A DNA stretch of 64,000 bases, taken from positions 677,931-741,930 of the forward strand of contig CAUYUJ010001336.1 in the NCBI GenBank assembly GCA_963575745.1. Reading direction: 5' to 3'. This document shows, piece after piece, positions 29,741-41,199 of the stretch. The notes under the pieces are model-generated. The model did no database searches, was not told the origin of the DNA, and was given only the letters and a program-made list of their open reading frames with translations. Source of the stretch: Prorocentrum cordatum. Its lineage: Eukaryota; Sar; Dinophyceae; Prorocentrales; Prorocentraceae. Every line of letters begins with the position of its first letter. Position 1 is the first letter of the stretch. The position numbers were made by a program, and so were the translations under genes.

Positions 29741-30295
29741 GTGAGGTAGGATTACGAGCGCGCCTGGTCGCGATCAACGGCTCTCGTAGAGCTGCTGATC
29801 TTTCCCTCCAGGGTCACCTCCAGGAAGACACCTTTCTTGCCCTCCAGGCTCGGACCCCCTCTCCGATCCTCACGTATGCTGCAGGGACCCTGGAGGCCTT
29901 CCTCGGTGCGGAAAATTTTCGGGCGCTTTCCGAGGCCCCCCGTCGGCTGCGCTTGGCCGAGAGCTCTCTCGGGGAGGGCCGCGTCTCTGGGTCTTCTCGA
30001 CCCTCGGAGGTCTGGGCGGTTCCGCGCCGAGAGTCCTGAGGGGATTGTGCTGGGGCAAACTTATGCGTCGTCTGCCTTCGGTTCTGCTCAGTGCGGGAGT
30101 GCATAGGCAATCCCCCAAGGCGTCCCCGAACGGGGGTCTCGTTTTTGCCAGTGGTATCCCCCTGCAGGGCCCCATAGACTTCTGAGCCCCTTACGTGGTT
30201 CTCGAACGCCTGATCCGTTTTTAGTTTCCCAGTGGCCTGCAGGGTGGCCGTCTTGGGCTCAGCGTACCATCGGATCATCGGCGCTGCTCTGCTCT
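29741..30295. other. No gene recognised
   Basis: Follows the 266-aa ORF directly and may include its 3' untranslated part. A 100-aa open frame continues to 30,039 without a motif. Confidence 0.35.
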
Positions 30296-30510
30296 CTCCT
30301 CCTCCTCCTCCTCCTCCTTCTCCTCCTCCTCCTCCTCCTCCTCCTCCTCCTCCTCCTCCTCCTCCTCCTCCCCCTCCTCCTCCTCCTCCTCCTCCTCCTC
30401 CTCCTCCTCCCCCTCCTCCTCCTCCTCCTCCTCCTCCTCCTCCCTCCTCCTCCTCTCCTCCTCCTCCTCCTCCTCCTCCTCCTCCTCCTCCTCCTCTTCT
30501 CCCTCCTTCT
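30296..30510. repeat. TCC microsatellite
   Basis: About 210 bp of (TCC)n with rare CCC and TCT interruptions; purine-rich on the opposite strand. Confidence 0.95.
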
Positions 30511-31133
30511 CCTCTCCGCATCCTCCACCCACCACATCGGGCCTTCCAAAAATTGGCTTGGAACGCGCTTCGTCAATGGTGGATCCCGGGCTCACACTTT
30601 ACGACTGCAGCGAAAAATGCCTCGCGAATATACTTGACCTGTCCCCACGTAGCGCCCATACTGGTCACGCGACCTTCACGGCGTCACTTCGGACAAGGCG
30701 TCAGGGGTCCCAGTTCGCCCCGGCTGCCACACAGATAAGCCAACACGACCAACATCAACCCCGCCCACCCCACAACGGCTTTGAGCTCCGCCACCACGTC
30801 GCCTTGCTCACCACAACTCTTTAGCCCTGGGGGCCGGCGGCAGCTGGCGCAGCCCCTCAGGTATGACGACAAAACTGAAATAAGGCTCAACGATGGCTCC
30901 ATTTGGAGAAGGACCTGCCTTCCGTTAGGGTACGACACCTCAGAAATGTTGGTCGAAATCTTGCAAACGTATCGCGCAATCACCCCATGTTTGAAAAGGA
31001 ACCTGATAGAGCCACGAACCCCGACTTTGGAACGCAGGCGGGGATGACTTGTGAGATCGGCAGGGGCCACGAAAAAGGGGAGAACAGGGCGGCCGTGTTG
31101 TTCCCTGATTTTCCGTTTCAGGACTTGGCGGGC
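30511..31133. other. No gene; contains a fragment of R1
   Basis: At 30,998-31,050 the sequence CCTGATAGAGCCACGAACCC followed by GATGACTTGTGAG matches the left end of R1 (22,330 and 34,453). The rest is featureless. Confidence 0.45.
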
Positions 31134-31317
31134 CCCCCGAGGATGAAAAAGAACTATACACGTACACCGATTCTGGCCAGGCCCATCCTGAGCCCAGGAT
31201 CGGTGCATACTCCCTCGTATCTTGGCTAGGAAGGCGTATTCACCGATCCTGGGTCAAGGATGGGCCTTGCCAAGATCGGTGCATGTGCATAGTTCTCTTC
31301 GCCCGACCCCGAGGATG
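31134..31317. mobile_element. Foldback element with 55-bp arms and direct-repeat flanks
   Basis: Arms 31,151-31,205 and 31,241-31,295 are inverted repeats matching at 46 of 55 positions, with a 35-base loop. The 11-bp direct repeat CCCCGAGGATG at 31,134-31,144 and 31,307-31,317 flanks the unit as a target-site duplication would. The size and lack of coding suggest a foldback MITE; a long hairpin RNA precursor is an alternative. Confidence 0.7.
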
Positions 31318-32400
31318 TTGAGGGCGGGTGGAGGAGATGAGGAACGAAGGAGCTGACAGGGGGGAGGATGGAGGAGGGGAGCGCCAGGAGCGAAGAGGGG
31401 GTGCAAAAGAAGAGTGGGAGGGAAGCAGGTGGGGAGCTTCGAAAAGGAGTTGAGGTGTCTCTTTGGCAGGGTCCATGTGTTTAACTTGTGTGACGGGGGC
31501 GACTTCGGCTACCTCGGGGCGGTTTGGGGCAGTCGTTGGGCCCTGTTGGGGGTCTGTTTCATGTTTTGCATGCGTGTGTCTTCAGGGTTTCCTGGGGCCT
31601 TACGGGGGTTCCAGTGCTGCATGTGTGGCCCGTCGGGAATCGTTGAAGCCGAGAACCTGATGACCACAAGGCGGAACAGGCTGGTTCCCGTGTTGTCCAT
31701 TTGATGGTTGCAGGGGGCTCTCCGAACAGATGGAAGGAGGGGAGAGGCGGAGCCAGCCATTCGGAAGGTCGAACGATACTCCAAAATGGCTTGAAAATGC
31801 AGCAAAAAATCGTCCCCAGACTTTTTAAAATACAATTTCTGACTATTCCTCCTGTAGTGGGACAGGCCCGACTTAATAACGGTACCAGCAGACTTGGCGC
31901 CGTGCGTGCAGAGGCGACCACCACAGAGATCGCTCCGTCCGTGGGGCGCCTGCGGCGGGGAGCTCGACAGTTGCGGGCCTGGGCTCCTCTGCAGATAACG
32001 AGCTCCGCACGCTGCCGCGTGAGCCGCCGGCCAGAGGAGGCCGCGCGCGTGGAGGTGGCGGGGGCGAACGCGTGCGGCACTGGGATGGGTCCAGATCTGA
32101 CCAGGGCTGAACCAAAGCGGTGTTCTCCGTTTTCGTTCTGTGTTCGTGTTCCTTCGTTCTGTCTTCAACCGCCTTTGCCGCGAACCGACTATGAAACGGA
32201 AGCGGCCCACGAAAGCGCAAAAACACCGTTTAGGTCCAGCCCTGGATCTGGCCTGGGCAGTGGTGTGGCGTGTTCGGTCGGAACGCATGCGGCATTGGGA
32301 TTGGTAGGGGGCCACATGCGCGTTTGCGGCCAGTCTGGGGGCCGTTTCCACGATCACAAGCGTTTGCGGCCATCCTGGGGCCCATCTGGGATGTGAGAAA
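31318..32400. other. No gene recognised
   Basis: A G/A-rich stretch (31,318-31,440) and mixed sequence. A CCCGTGTTGTCCATTTGA word near 31,686 is shared with R1. Nothing else is supported. Confidence 0.4.
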
Positions 32401-32404
32401 ATGA

Positions 32405-33010
32405 AGTCGGGCGCGGTGAGCTCAGCACGCCACCATGCGAGCCACTGGCTTTGCAAGGGCCGTGCGTGTGCAGATGTGGCGAGAAGAATGGCCAAGCGAC
32501 GGATGTGAGGCGCTCAGGGAGAGGCATGGGTGAGCTGAGCACGCCACCATGCGAGCCACCGGCGAATAACAGAGGGCGGCGAGGCGCTCAGGGAGAGGCA
32601 GGGGTGAGCTCAGCACGTCACCATGCGAGCCACAGGCGAAGAACAGCGGGCGGTGGCTTGGGATAATGAAACCAGGAGAGAAGATGATGCTTATGGGTGT
32701 TATTATGTTGGGTCTTGCGTCCGCGTCTACGAGATTACGCGTTTGCGGCCAGTCTGGGGCCTTGTTGGTACCTTGGTTCCCGCGTTGTCCGTTTCCACGA
32801 TATGAAGCATTTGCGGCTATCCTGGGGCCATCTGGGGGGCAGTCGTAGTATGAGCAGCAGAGAAGATGCTGCCCATGGGTCTTGTTATGCTGGTTCCCGT
32901 GTTGTCCATCTTGACGTTCTAAGCGTTCGCGGCCATCCTTGGGCCCTCTTTGGCAATCTGGGTGGGAGGGGAGTTCAGCATGCCACCATGCGAGCCACCG
33001 GCGCAAGGCA
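32405..33010 (+). repeat. Degenerate minisatellite around CACCATGCGAGCCAC
   Basis: GAGCTCAGCACGCCACCATGC-type units recur at about 32,419, 32,534, 32,610 and 32,976, some followed by CGCTCAGGGAGAGGC. Between 32,735 and 32,950 lie units of GCGTTTGCGGCCATCCTGG and GTTCCCGTGTTGTCC. Spacing is irregular. Confidence 0.6.
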
Positions 33011-33035
33011 GAGGACCCTGTAGGGTCTATTATCT

Positions 33036-33770
33036 TGGCTCTCGTGTTGTCCGTTTTGACGATGTGAAGCGCCTGCGGCCATCTTGAGGCTTCTTGGGCG
33101 CTTGTGGCAGCTTCCTGGTAATCTCTTGGGGCCTCTGGGGGGTCTCCTGGGGGCCTCTTGGCCGCCTCTTGGTGGCCTCTCGGGGGGCTCCTGGGGCCTC
33201 GTGGGGGGTTCTTCGGCCGAGACTCCAAATTGGCGGTCCCTGCTCTCCCTCTGGGGGCCCTCTTCGGGCGTGCCCGGGGCCTTCAGAGGCCGTCTTGGAG
33301 GCCTCTCGGGCCATCTTGAGGGCGTCTTGGGGCGTCTGGGCGCGGTCGTAGGAGTCTCTGAGGCCGTCTGGGAGCGATCTTTGGAGCCCCTTGGGCCGTC
33401 TTGCAGCGTCGGGAAGCCGAAAAGGCGAAAACACACAAAACCTTCGAAAACCCAAGGAAAACTAATAAATTGTGACTATTGGGGTTGTCTTGGGAGGCCT
33501 CTTGGAGGCCTCTGGGAGCGTCTTGGGGGTTCCTTGGGCCGTCTTGGCCGTTAGTCGGCGACTCGTGGCCCTCTTGGGGCATCTTCCGGACCCTCTCCGA
33601 GCCGCCCATGCCTCCCAGAAGCGCGTCTGCAAAACTGCGGCCGTCTTCCGCCGGCTTCCGCCGGGGCTCCGCGCGTGGCCGGGGCCCTGTCCCGGGGGGT
33701 CCCCCCCAGACACCCCCATGGGGACACACAACGGAAAAACCCTCCGCCAGGTCGGGGAACCGTTTTCCAC
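33036..33770 (+). repeat. Dispersed repeat R1, copy 2 (5' part missing or diverged)
   Basis: Shares with the other copies the CCTCTTGGGG-type tract, the AAGGCGAAAACA landmark (33,420), the GGAAGCGCGTCTGCA segment (about 33,618) and the CAGGTCGGGGAA end (33,750-33,763). Confidence 0.7.
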
Positions 33771-33821
33771 CCGCGTAATGGTTGCACAATTTTCAATATC
33801 ATGTCATCAAGCTTGGGAGAA

Positions 33822-34115
33822 AGTCTCAAGCAGAGCCGCACTCTGAGAACACACTGGCCTCCATCCTCATGACTGTTGCAACATTTTTGCAACGAGCGCG
33901 TGCGGCGCTACAGCGGGCACCAGATTTTGAAAACGACGGGCTCTACATCCTTGTTGCTTTACAAGCCTTCAGAACGAATGTGCGCCGCGCTAAACCGACA
34001 ATCACGTTTGAAAGCCCTCGGCCCTCCATCGTTGTAACTGTGGCAAGCTTTTAGAGCGAATGTGGGAAACGCTAAAGCGATACCCACAGATTGAAAACTA
34101 GCCGGTCATGTATTT
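33822..34115 (+). repeat. ~83-bp tandem repeat, about 3.5 units
   Basis: Each unit has a GCGCTA start, a TTTGAAAAC/TTTGAAAGC word, GGGCTCTACATCCTTGTTG or a variant, and an AGAACGAATG/AGAGCGAATG end (about 33,970 and 34,056). Units are diverged. Less GC-rich than its neighbours. Confidence 0.6.
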
Positions 34116-34450
34116 CTGTAAATCCCACCAGCCCTTTGGATTAAGGTGGTCTAGCGATACCTGCCTTCCCTCTTCCATAAACCCTTTTCCCTTCGGGGAT
34201 GTTTACCCTCCCCTCCCCTCCCTGAGATTTTTTGTTGGGCGGGCCGCGAGTTGTCAGGGCGCCAAAGATGACCCAACATGGCTCCAAGAGAGCCTCCGAT
34301 ATTCCAAGGTGGCCTCCAAGGCGGCTCAAAATAACCGAAAATAGTTCAAGGTAGCTTCCGACATGGCTCCAAGACGCCCGACGAGGACCACAAGATAGTT
34401 TCAAGTGCTCTCGGAACCCACCCAGACCCTCCAAGGGGCCAATATCTTCA
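34116..34450. other. No gene; CCAAGATGGCTCC-type words
   Basis: Mixed sequence. From 34,260 it contains short AAGATGGCTCCAAGA-like words, reminiscent of R1 read on the opposite strand. Confidence 0.35.
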
Positions 34451-35294
34451 ACCTGATAATGACACGAACCCCGACCTTGAACGACAAGTGGGCGTGGCTT
34501 GCGAGGAAGAGAAAAACAAAGAAGAGGATGCCTGAACGGCGCATAATGCTGATTCCAATGTTGTCCGTTTGACGCTACGCAACTTTAAGGCGCATTCTGC
34601 TGGTTCCCGTGTTGTCCGTTTGACGCTGTGCCACTTTGTCGGGGCGTCTCCGACCATCTTGGAGCCCTGTTGGGCAGTCTTCGGGCCCTGGGGCGCGGCC
34701 TTCTCGGGGCCAACTTAGGCAGTCCTGGGGCTCCTGGGGCTTTCTGTCGGCGGAGAGCCCACAACGTCGGTCCCTGCCCCCCCTCTGGAGCCCCTCTGGA
34801 GCCCCTCCTGGGGCCTTTTTAGGCCGCCTTGGGAGCTTCTTGGGCCGTCTTGCGGGGGTCTTGGGCCGTCTGGGCGCTCTCTTGGGGGCCTTTCGAGCCG
34901 CTTTATGGCGATCTTTGGGGCCTCTTGGGCCTCTTGGGCCGTCTTGGAGCGTCGGGAGGCCGATAAGGCGAAAACGCGAAAAACTTTGAAAAAAACCCAT
35001 AGGAAATCAATTAATTGTGCCACTCGGAGCCCTCTTGGAACCCCTCTGGGAAGCCTCCCAGGGCGTCTTGGGGGCTTCTTGGGCCATCCTGGGCGTCTTG
35101 CGACTCGTGGCCCTCTTGGACCATCTTCCGGACCCTCTTGGAGCCACCCGTGCCTCCCGGAAGCGCGTCTGCAGAAATACGGCCGTCTTCCGCCGGCGTT
35201 CTGCGCGTGTCCGGGGCCCTGTCCCGGGGGGTCCCCCCCAGACCCCCCTAGGGGGACACACAACGGGAACCCCTCCGCCAGGTCGGGGAAAAAC
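34451..35294 (+). repeat. Dispersed repeat R1, copy 3
   Basis: Colinear with copy 1: GACAAGTGGGCGTGGCTTGC (34,480), two ~54-bp units with GGTTCCCGTGTTGTCCGTTTG (34,540-34,648), the CCTCTTGGGC tract, GATAAGGCGAAAACGCG (34,963), the GGAAGCGCGTCTGCAGAAAT segment (35,158) and CAGGTCGGGGAAAA (35,278). Confidence 0.75.
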
Positions 35295-35810
35295 CGAACG
35301 ACAATTCAATGACTGTTGCCTTCTTGCCATTTCGCTTCCGATGCGCTTTGGGGCTTCGCGATTGTCCCAAGATGGCACAAGAGAGCCCCAAGAGGGGTCC
35401 AATAGGCCCCCGAATCGGCCCCAAGATCGCCCGACATCGGCCCAAAAGCGCCCCGAAAGCGCCCCAAGAGGCGATCTTGATGGGCCGTGTCCTCGCCCTC
35501 GTTGTCCTTCTCCTCCTCGTCCACGTCCGCTTCCTTGCCCTCATCGTTCCTTTTCCTTATTCCTCTTCGTCTTCGTCGCTCTTCTTCCCTTCCTTATGCC
35601 TCTCTTTCTCGTTCTTTCTTTCGTCGTTCTTCTCGTCTTCTTCGTTATTCTTTCTCGTTCTTTCTCTTCTTCGTCTTCGTCGTTCTTCTTCCTCTCTCGG
35701 TCGTCGCAGTCGTCGTCTTCCTCCGCCTCCGCCTCCTCTCCCCGCTCCCACGCGGGCCCCACGGATGGCCCGAGGAGGCCCTCCAAGGCCAGCCCCTCGC
35801 CCCCAGAGAG
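35295..35810. repeat. CTT/TCC-rich pyrimidine tract
   Basis: From about 35,490 to 35,735 the plus strand is almost pure pyrimidine with TCG/TTC units. The first 190 bp are featureless. Confidence 0.75.
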
Positions 35811-35970
35811 GAAGAGGAGGAGGAGGAGGAGGAGGAGGAGGAGGAGGAGGAGGAGGAGGAGGAGGAGGAGGGGGAGGAGGAGGAGGAGGAGGAGGAGGAG
35901 GAGGAGGAGGAGGAGGAGGAGGAGGAGGAGGAGGAGGAGGAGGAGGAGGATGAGGAGGATGACGAGGAGG
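35811..35970. repeat. GGA microsatellite
   Basis: About 150 bp of (GGA)n. Together with the preceding pyrimidine tract it forms a strand-switch pair. Confidence 0.95.
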
Positions 35971-36600
35971 ATTTCTCAATTCACCCTGGATTCCTGCCTT
36001 GTTCCACCGTATGTGTATATTCGTCCCTTTTCCTGTTGGCTCTCGTGGGGACGTTGCCTGAATAGGCTGGTGGGGACACTTTTGGTCAGCGGGCGCGCGA
36101 AAAGAGCCGAACGCCGAGCGTGCTAGGGCGGGCCGCGCCAGTGGCGAAGTGAAAACCAGTGCAGGTGGTGGCGCGCGAAGAGCTGGCGGAGATACGCGAG
36201 GCGTGAAGACTGTTCTCACATTCGGCGCTGGGGCGAGAACCACATCTTGAACGCAGCTGGCCCCACATCCGTGTTGAGGTTGGAGATTTTGAGCTTCAAG
36301 GTGTAACTTGTAGGATGTCCCGAACGAAACGCCCAGCCAGGCCTACGGACTCGTTTGGCGGTGCGACGGGGGGGGGGGACTTGTTTGTGAGGGAGAGGGA
36401 TTGGGGAGGTTGAGGAAGTATGAGGGGGAGAAGGATGAGGGGACTGTGTATGGGAGGGGTAGGAAGAGGAGGACGGGGAGGCGGAGGACCATGCGAAGGG
36501 AATGGGATGAGTGGTGAGGAAGGACAGGATCATGAGGGAGCCAGAGAAATCGGTGAAGGACGTGGATGGGAAGGAGGCTGTGGCGGTGGAGGAGAAGGGA
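35971..36600. other. No gene; G/A-rich in the second half
   Basis: 35,990-36,350 is non-repetitive without a motif. 36,366-36,600 is G-rich with GAGGG/GGAGG words. Confidence 0.4.
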
Positions 36601-37060
36601 CCTTTGGATGCTGTTGGTGAAGATGTTGCTGCTGATGGCGGTGATTACGAGGATGGGGGATGGACGGTGGTGATGCTGATGGTGATGCTGCTGCTTCTGA
36701 CGACGTTCATACTGACGATGATGATGGCGATGACTATGGGTTTTGGTTGGCACCTATCTGATGATGCTGGTGATGATGCTGCTGATAATGATGATGTTGA
36801 TGATGATGAGCCGGCGTCTGCTGTGAATGATAATGCTGCTGACAATGACGAGGGTTGTGATGTTGAAGATGACGGTGTTGCTGGTGATGATGCTAATGAT
36901 GATGGTGCTGGCGCTGATGAGGATGCTGTTGATGATGATGACCATGAGGCTGGTCATGCTGATAACGATGATGATGAGGATGCTGATGATGCTGATGCTG
37001 ATGCTGGTGACTATGCAGGTGAGGACGATGATGCTTGTGATAATGCGTCTTCCTCGGGCC
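36601..37060 (+). repeat. Degenerate GAT microsatellite
   Basis: GAT/GCT/GGT triplets over about 460 bp, like the tract at 19.7-21.8 kb. The acidic open frame is a repeat translation. Confidence 0.85.
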
Positions 37061-38985
37061 AAGGCCATCTGAGACATCTTTGAATTGTGAAGCACACATA
37101 CCCGTCGCAAATAACATTGTTCTCTCGTCTTGCCCCGCGGGGGCATCGATCTAAGAATTTTGGCACTGGTGGGACCGCGTTGCCTAGCAGTGGTGCGTGG
37201 TGACCTCATTCTCGTCGTCAATATCGTGCTCTAAGGCGGGGCCGTCCTAACGAATATCCTCTTAGGGTGATGGGAGAAAGGGGATCAGGATGGAGGCCAC
37301 CAAGTGTTTTACCAAGTAATCTACAGAACTGTCGTTGATCTTCCCTCCTCGGCGTGGCAAAAACATCAGGATACATAATGACCTGGTCGCCAATAGACTC
37401 GCTGCCCACCCACCCCACGACGGCTCCCCAGCAACCACGGTTCACCCAACTCTGCAGTGCCTGCACTGGCATGGTGCAGCTGCGCATGGTTTTCACCCGT
37501 ATGCTTAGGTCGGAGATGTCCTCCTACAAGCTGATTTTGAAACAATGGTACAATAGTCGAACCATTACCACAAATAGTCAAACGAACACGACAAATCGTC
37601 ACCATACCATTTTGACTCTTCTTGAGTATTCCTCGGGACATGCCCGGCTTAAAAGTATGCTTGAACAGCATCGGGGCCAGAAGCGGGCTCGTGCAAACGG
37701 GGCCGCGGGCACTGGGTGAGCTGCTCATGCCTGTGCTCGAGCCCCGCAGAACTTCCGTGCCGCATGGCACCGCCACTCCGCGTATACGCACGACAAATAT
37801 GCAGCTGATGCCGCTGCAATGTCGGGAGGCAAGGAATGTGGTGGGAGGAGGCCGGGGAAAAGGAGGAGGCGGAGGAGGAGGAGGAAGAAGAGAACAAGCA
37901 CTCTTGATTGTGCTGCCTGTGGCTCCCGCGGGTGGATGACACTGCGAAAATCTCCTTGCTCAATGCGAGGTGGTCCTCACATGGGGGCCCGGTTGTTGGG
38001 CGGCGGCTCTCCCGTGAACGCGACAATCAACCCTTGGACCTTCTGGCTTGAGCCGCCTGGCATGGGGTCACGAGCAAGCCCGTCCACGTACACTTCGCGC
38101 AAGAAGCGCAACGCTGGCAACATACAACAGTGGGCCGGAACACAAGGTGGTGTCCGAACATTTGCGCCCTCCGAATGCGACCCTGGCGGTCCTCGTCGAA
38201 CTCAACAGGTTCAGGCCCCGTCAGCTCGCGCGGGGTGGGGGGAAGGGGGAGGGGGAGGCATCAGAGGAAGAGTGGGAATCGACTCGGCGGCCGCACTCGG
38301 GGATAATGATGCCACTCTGTCCCGCGTCGGATACCGCGTAAACGGCATGCGACCACACGGCTGCGAACTCTGTTGCGTCGCATGCCATGTGGCACTTCTG
38401 TGTTGAAGCGTGTTGCTAACACAAATGAGTATATTTCTTGGCGTATCCGTCTTCATGCAGCAGGGGCCTGTTATACTCCGGGATGCTCACCCTCCTGGCA
38501 CGCGCAGTGCGACGCTGGCAAATCATCCAAGCGTTCAGCGGGATCCTCGTGCATCTTGTCCAGAGGTGCTCAGGACCTGAAAGCGGGTCCGCCCCTCTGT
38601 ACTGGGCGAGCGTACCTCCTACGCGCCTGCGCTGCTCGTCGCGCGCGCTACATGTGCGCGCGCGGTGCTGATCTTCTGGCAGCGCCCCCGCGCGCGCGCT
38701 CGGTCGCGGCGCGATCAGCTCTGTGCGCGCGTTGCTGTGGCCGCGGGCCTCCAGCGCACAGCGAGCGGGCGCGCGCGCGATGCCCGGGCGCCCACCTGTC
38801 GGCGAGCGGCCGCATGAGCAACGCGCGACTAGGACCGAGGAAAACCCGACGCTGCATGCGCGCATCCAGCTCGGCGCGCGAGGGGCGCGCGAGAAAGCGC
38901 GCAGCGCGACAGTCAAAGTGAATCGCTGTCCAATCGTGCGACTGGGCCCCGCGAGAGACCGCGGGCGGGAAATGGGCGCCCCCGC
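37061..38985. other. Non-repetitive DNA, no gene recognised
   Basis: Short open frames only. 38,640-38,920 is rich in alternating CG (GCGCGCGC words) with Z-DNA or hairpin potential. No RNA gene or protein family could be assigned. Confidence 0.4.
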
Positions 38986-38989
38986 CTAG

Positions 38990-40760
38990 GCGCACGCATC
39001 GCCGCGGCGATCAGTGCGATCGAAGGCCCCCCCGCAAGGCCCCGCGGCCTCGCGCGCCCATGGCGCCGGAGGGCCCGCGAGCGCCGCGCCGCCGCCAGGA
39101 GGCCCCTCGCGCCGATATCCGCCGCCTCCTGCTAGGCCCTGGCCTACTCGACGACGGGCCCTGGATTTGCGACGAGACCTGGGCCCGCGCTTTCCGCCAA
39201 CTGCACGAACCTGGCCGACTTCCCATGGCCCAACTGGCAAATGCGGCGACGACCGACTGCCGCGGCCGCGCGGCCGTTGCGCGAGCGCGCTGGGGGCGCG
39301 GCGCGCGAGCGGGAGCAATGGAGCTCCGAAGGCGCGGGTCCGAGCTTGACCGCCTTAGTCGCTACCCTTTCCAGTCTTCCTCGCCCGCTGGACCTACCAG
39401 CGGCGCTCCTGGGACTTCTGGGCCCTCTTGGGCTGGGCGCGGACTCGCCGCGCTCTCGCCGCCGCCTGCGCCGCGCCCGGGTGAGCGGCCTCGCGCGCGA
39501 CTGCGATGACCACTTGTTTGCTCTGTCTGTCCATCTGCTTCTCGATGCCAGGTCGTCGCAATAGAGACGCATGTCGGCCCTGTGATTGGGCGCGCGCAAG
39601 TCTTCGATGGCCTCGATGGGGTCGGCGTCGAGCAAGTTGGGCCGAGCGCGGCATTTGCCGCTGCGCCGCGACGCCGGCCCCCCCCCCCCCCAGTATGCTG
39701 CATCATTGAACGCGATCCTTCTCATCAGTGGGAGCGCACGCGCAATCGGCACGCGCGCCAGTCGCGTGAAGTGCAGCAACAATTTGGCCAGCGTCGCCCC
39801 GTGAGACTCTGCGTGCAAACCGCCTTCTCAATGGATCTTCCTCTGTCTGCCTAATCGCGCGCTCTGGGGTGCCGTCGTTGCCGCGTCGCTGGGCCACTGG
39901 GCGTCGAACTTGTTCCGCGCCCGCGCCATTTGTGCAAGTGGCCAAATCCAGAATCCGCAACCAAATCCTGAACCCACCCTAGGGCTTGGGCTGGAACCAG
40001 AACGCGACGCTCTGCTGGGAGACGGGCCAGCGGGCCCCGTGCAAGGCGCAGCTGAGGATGCCGGCTCGTCCTGCAAATCAAATGCAGGCTCGCGCGCTCG
40101 CCACCTCGGATGGATGCGCGACCCCTCCCCCCATTCCAACCGTAGATGAAAAATCCTTGCAGGAGTTGAAGACGCGGCGGCCCGTGGTCGGCTGCAGAAT
40201 GGGCTCGTCTACTGCTGGCGGCTCGAAGCGCGTTGCTGTCCAGTCGACCTTCCTGCGCCGCATGTCTCGTCGCTCCTGCAGCGCTGCGTCGGCTGCCGCT
40301 CGCGGGCCCATCAGCGTTTCGAGCGCGGCGTCGCTCGACTCCTTCTCGGGCGCCAACAACTGCCACCGGGTCCTCGGCTTGGTCCGTTCGCGCAACGCAC
40401 CTGCTGGCTTCTCGCTGTGGCTCCCAACCCATGCCCCCCCCTCATGCCCTGGTCTCGCCCTCCAACTCGCCCTGCTTCTCCTCCTCTGCCTCAGCGTCAA
40501 CAGCGCTCTGCCAGCGCCTGATGTAGTGAGGGTGCTCTGGCGGGCTCAACAGGCGCCGCGCGTAGTCGCGACGGTCTCGAAGACGCGCCGCCGCGGGGTC
40601 TTCGGCTCCTCGGCGCGCTCGCACAGCGGGGCGAGCGCTGGCTTCTGCAGTGGCCTCGCTTGGACTGACCTCGGCCTCTTCGTCTCTCGCGCGGTGGGCC
40701 TGTAGCAATCGTTGCTGACTGCGCTGGTCATGTCCTGCAGTTGGCCCCAGACCCGTCACG
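38990..40760 (-). pseudogene. LINE reverse transcriptase remnant
   Basis: Broken minus-strand frames show family-like peptides in order. First come DDRRDYARRLLSPPEHPHYIRR-like and TRWQLLAPEKESSDAALETL sequences (about 40,300-40,560), then RKVDWTATRFEPPAVDEPIL and VFNSCKDFSSTVGMGGGVAH (about 40,120-40,250), and an RT motif-C-like YCDD at 39,552-39,563. These fit the N-terminal extension and catalytic part of a dinoflagellate LINE RT, but no single frame is open throughout. The endonuclease part at 41.2-42.2 kb on the same strand is probably the same element. Confidence 0.5.
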
Positions 40761-40974
40761 TTGCAATGGCTCTCGCCGTCGGGGCACCCGTTTCCCTGGT
40801 TGTCGGAGGCGCGAGCTCTCGTGGTTGGTGCACTGCCCGTCTGCGATGCCCATGATGGGCTTGCAGGTCATCTCCATCAGCGCAGTGATATAACCCTGCG
40901 CGGGCGGTAAGAATACCCGGGAGATAAAGTTTGGGGGCTTGGCGGGGATAATCAACGATTTTCCTGCGGAAGGT

Positions 40975-41135
40975 GAATTTATGATGATAATGACGATGAT
41001 CATGATGATGGTGGTCCTGGGCGCTCGATGGTGATGATCAGGATGATGATGATGATTATGGTGATGATGATGCTCATGCTGATCATGATGACGATGATCA
41101 CGATCATGATTACGATGATGATCACGATCCGCATT
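40975..41135 (+). repeat. ATG/GAT microsatellite between LINE parts
   Basis: GATGATAATGACGATGATC-type units over 160 bp separate the endonuclease and RT remnants. Confidence 0.85.
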
Positions 41136-41199
41136 GCCCCAGTGTATTATCAAGTTCGGCCTCCACGCCCCTATCCACACTCAAACCTTATTGGACGGG

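Noticed and set aside
30232-30738. Poly-Pro/poly-Glu/poly-Gly proteins
   Set aside because: TCC microsatellite in three frames.
32405-33010. CRISPR-like spaced repeats
   Set aside because: Repeat spacing and sequence are irregular, spacers are related to each other, and no cas gene exists in the window.
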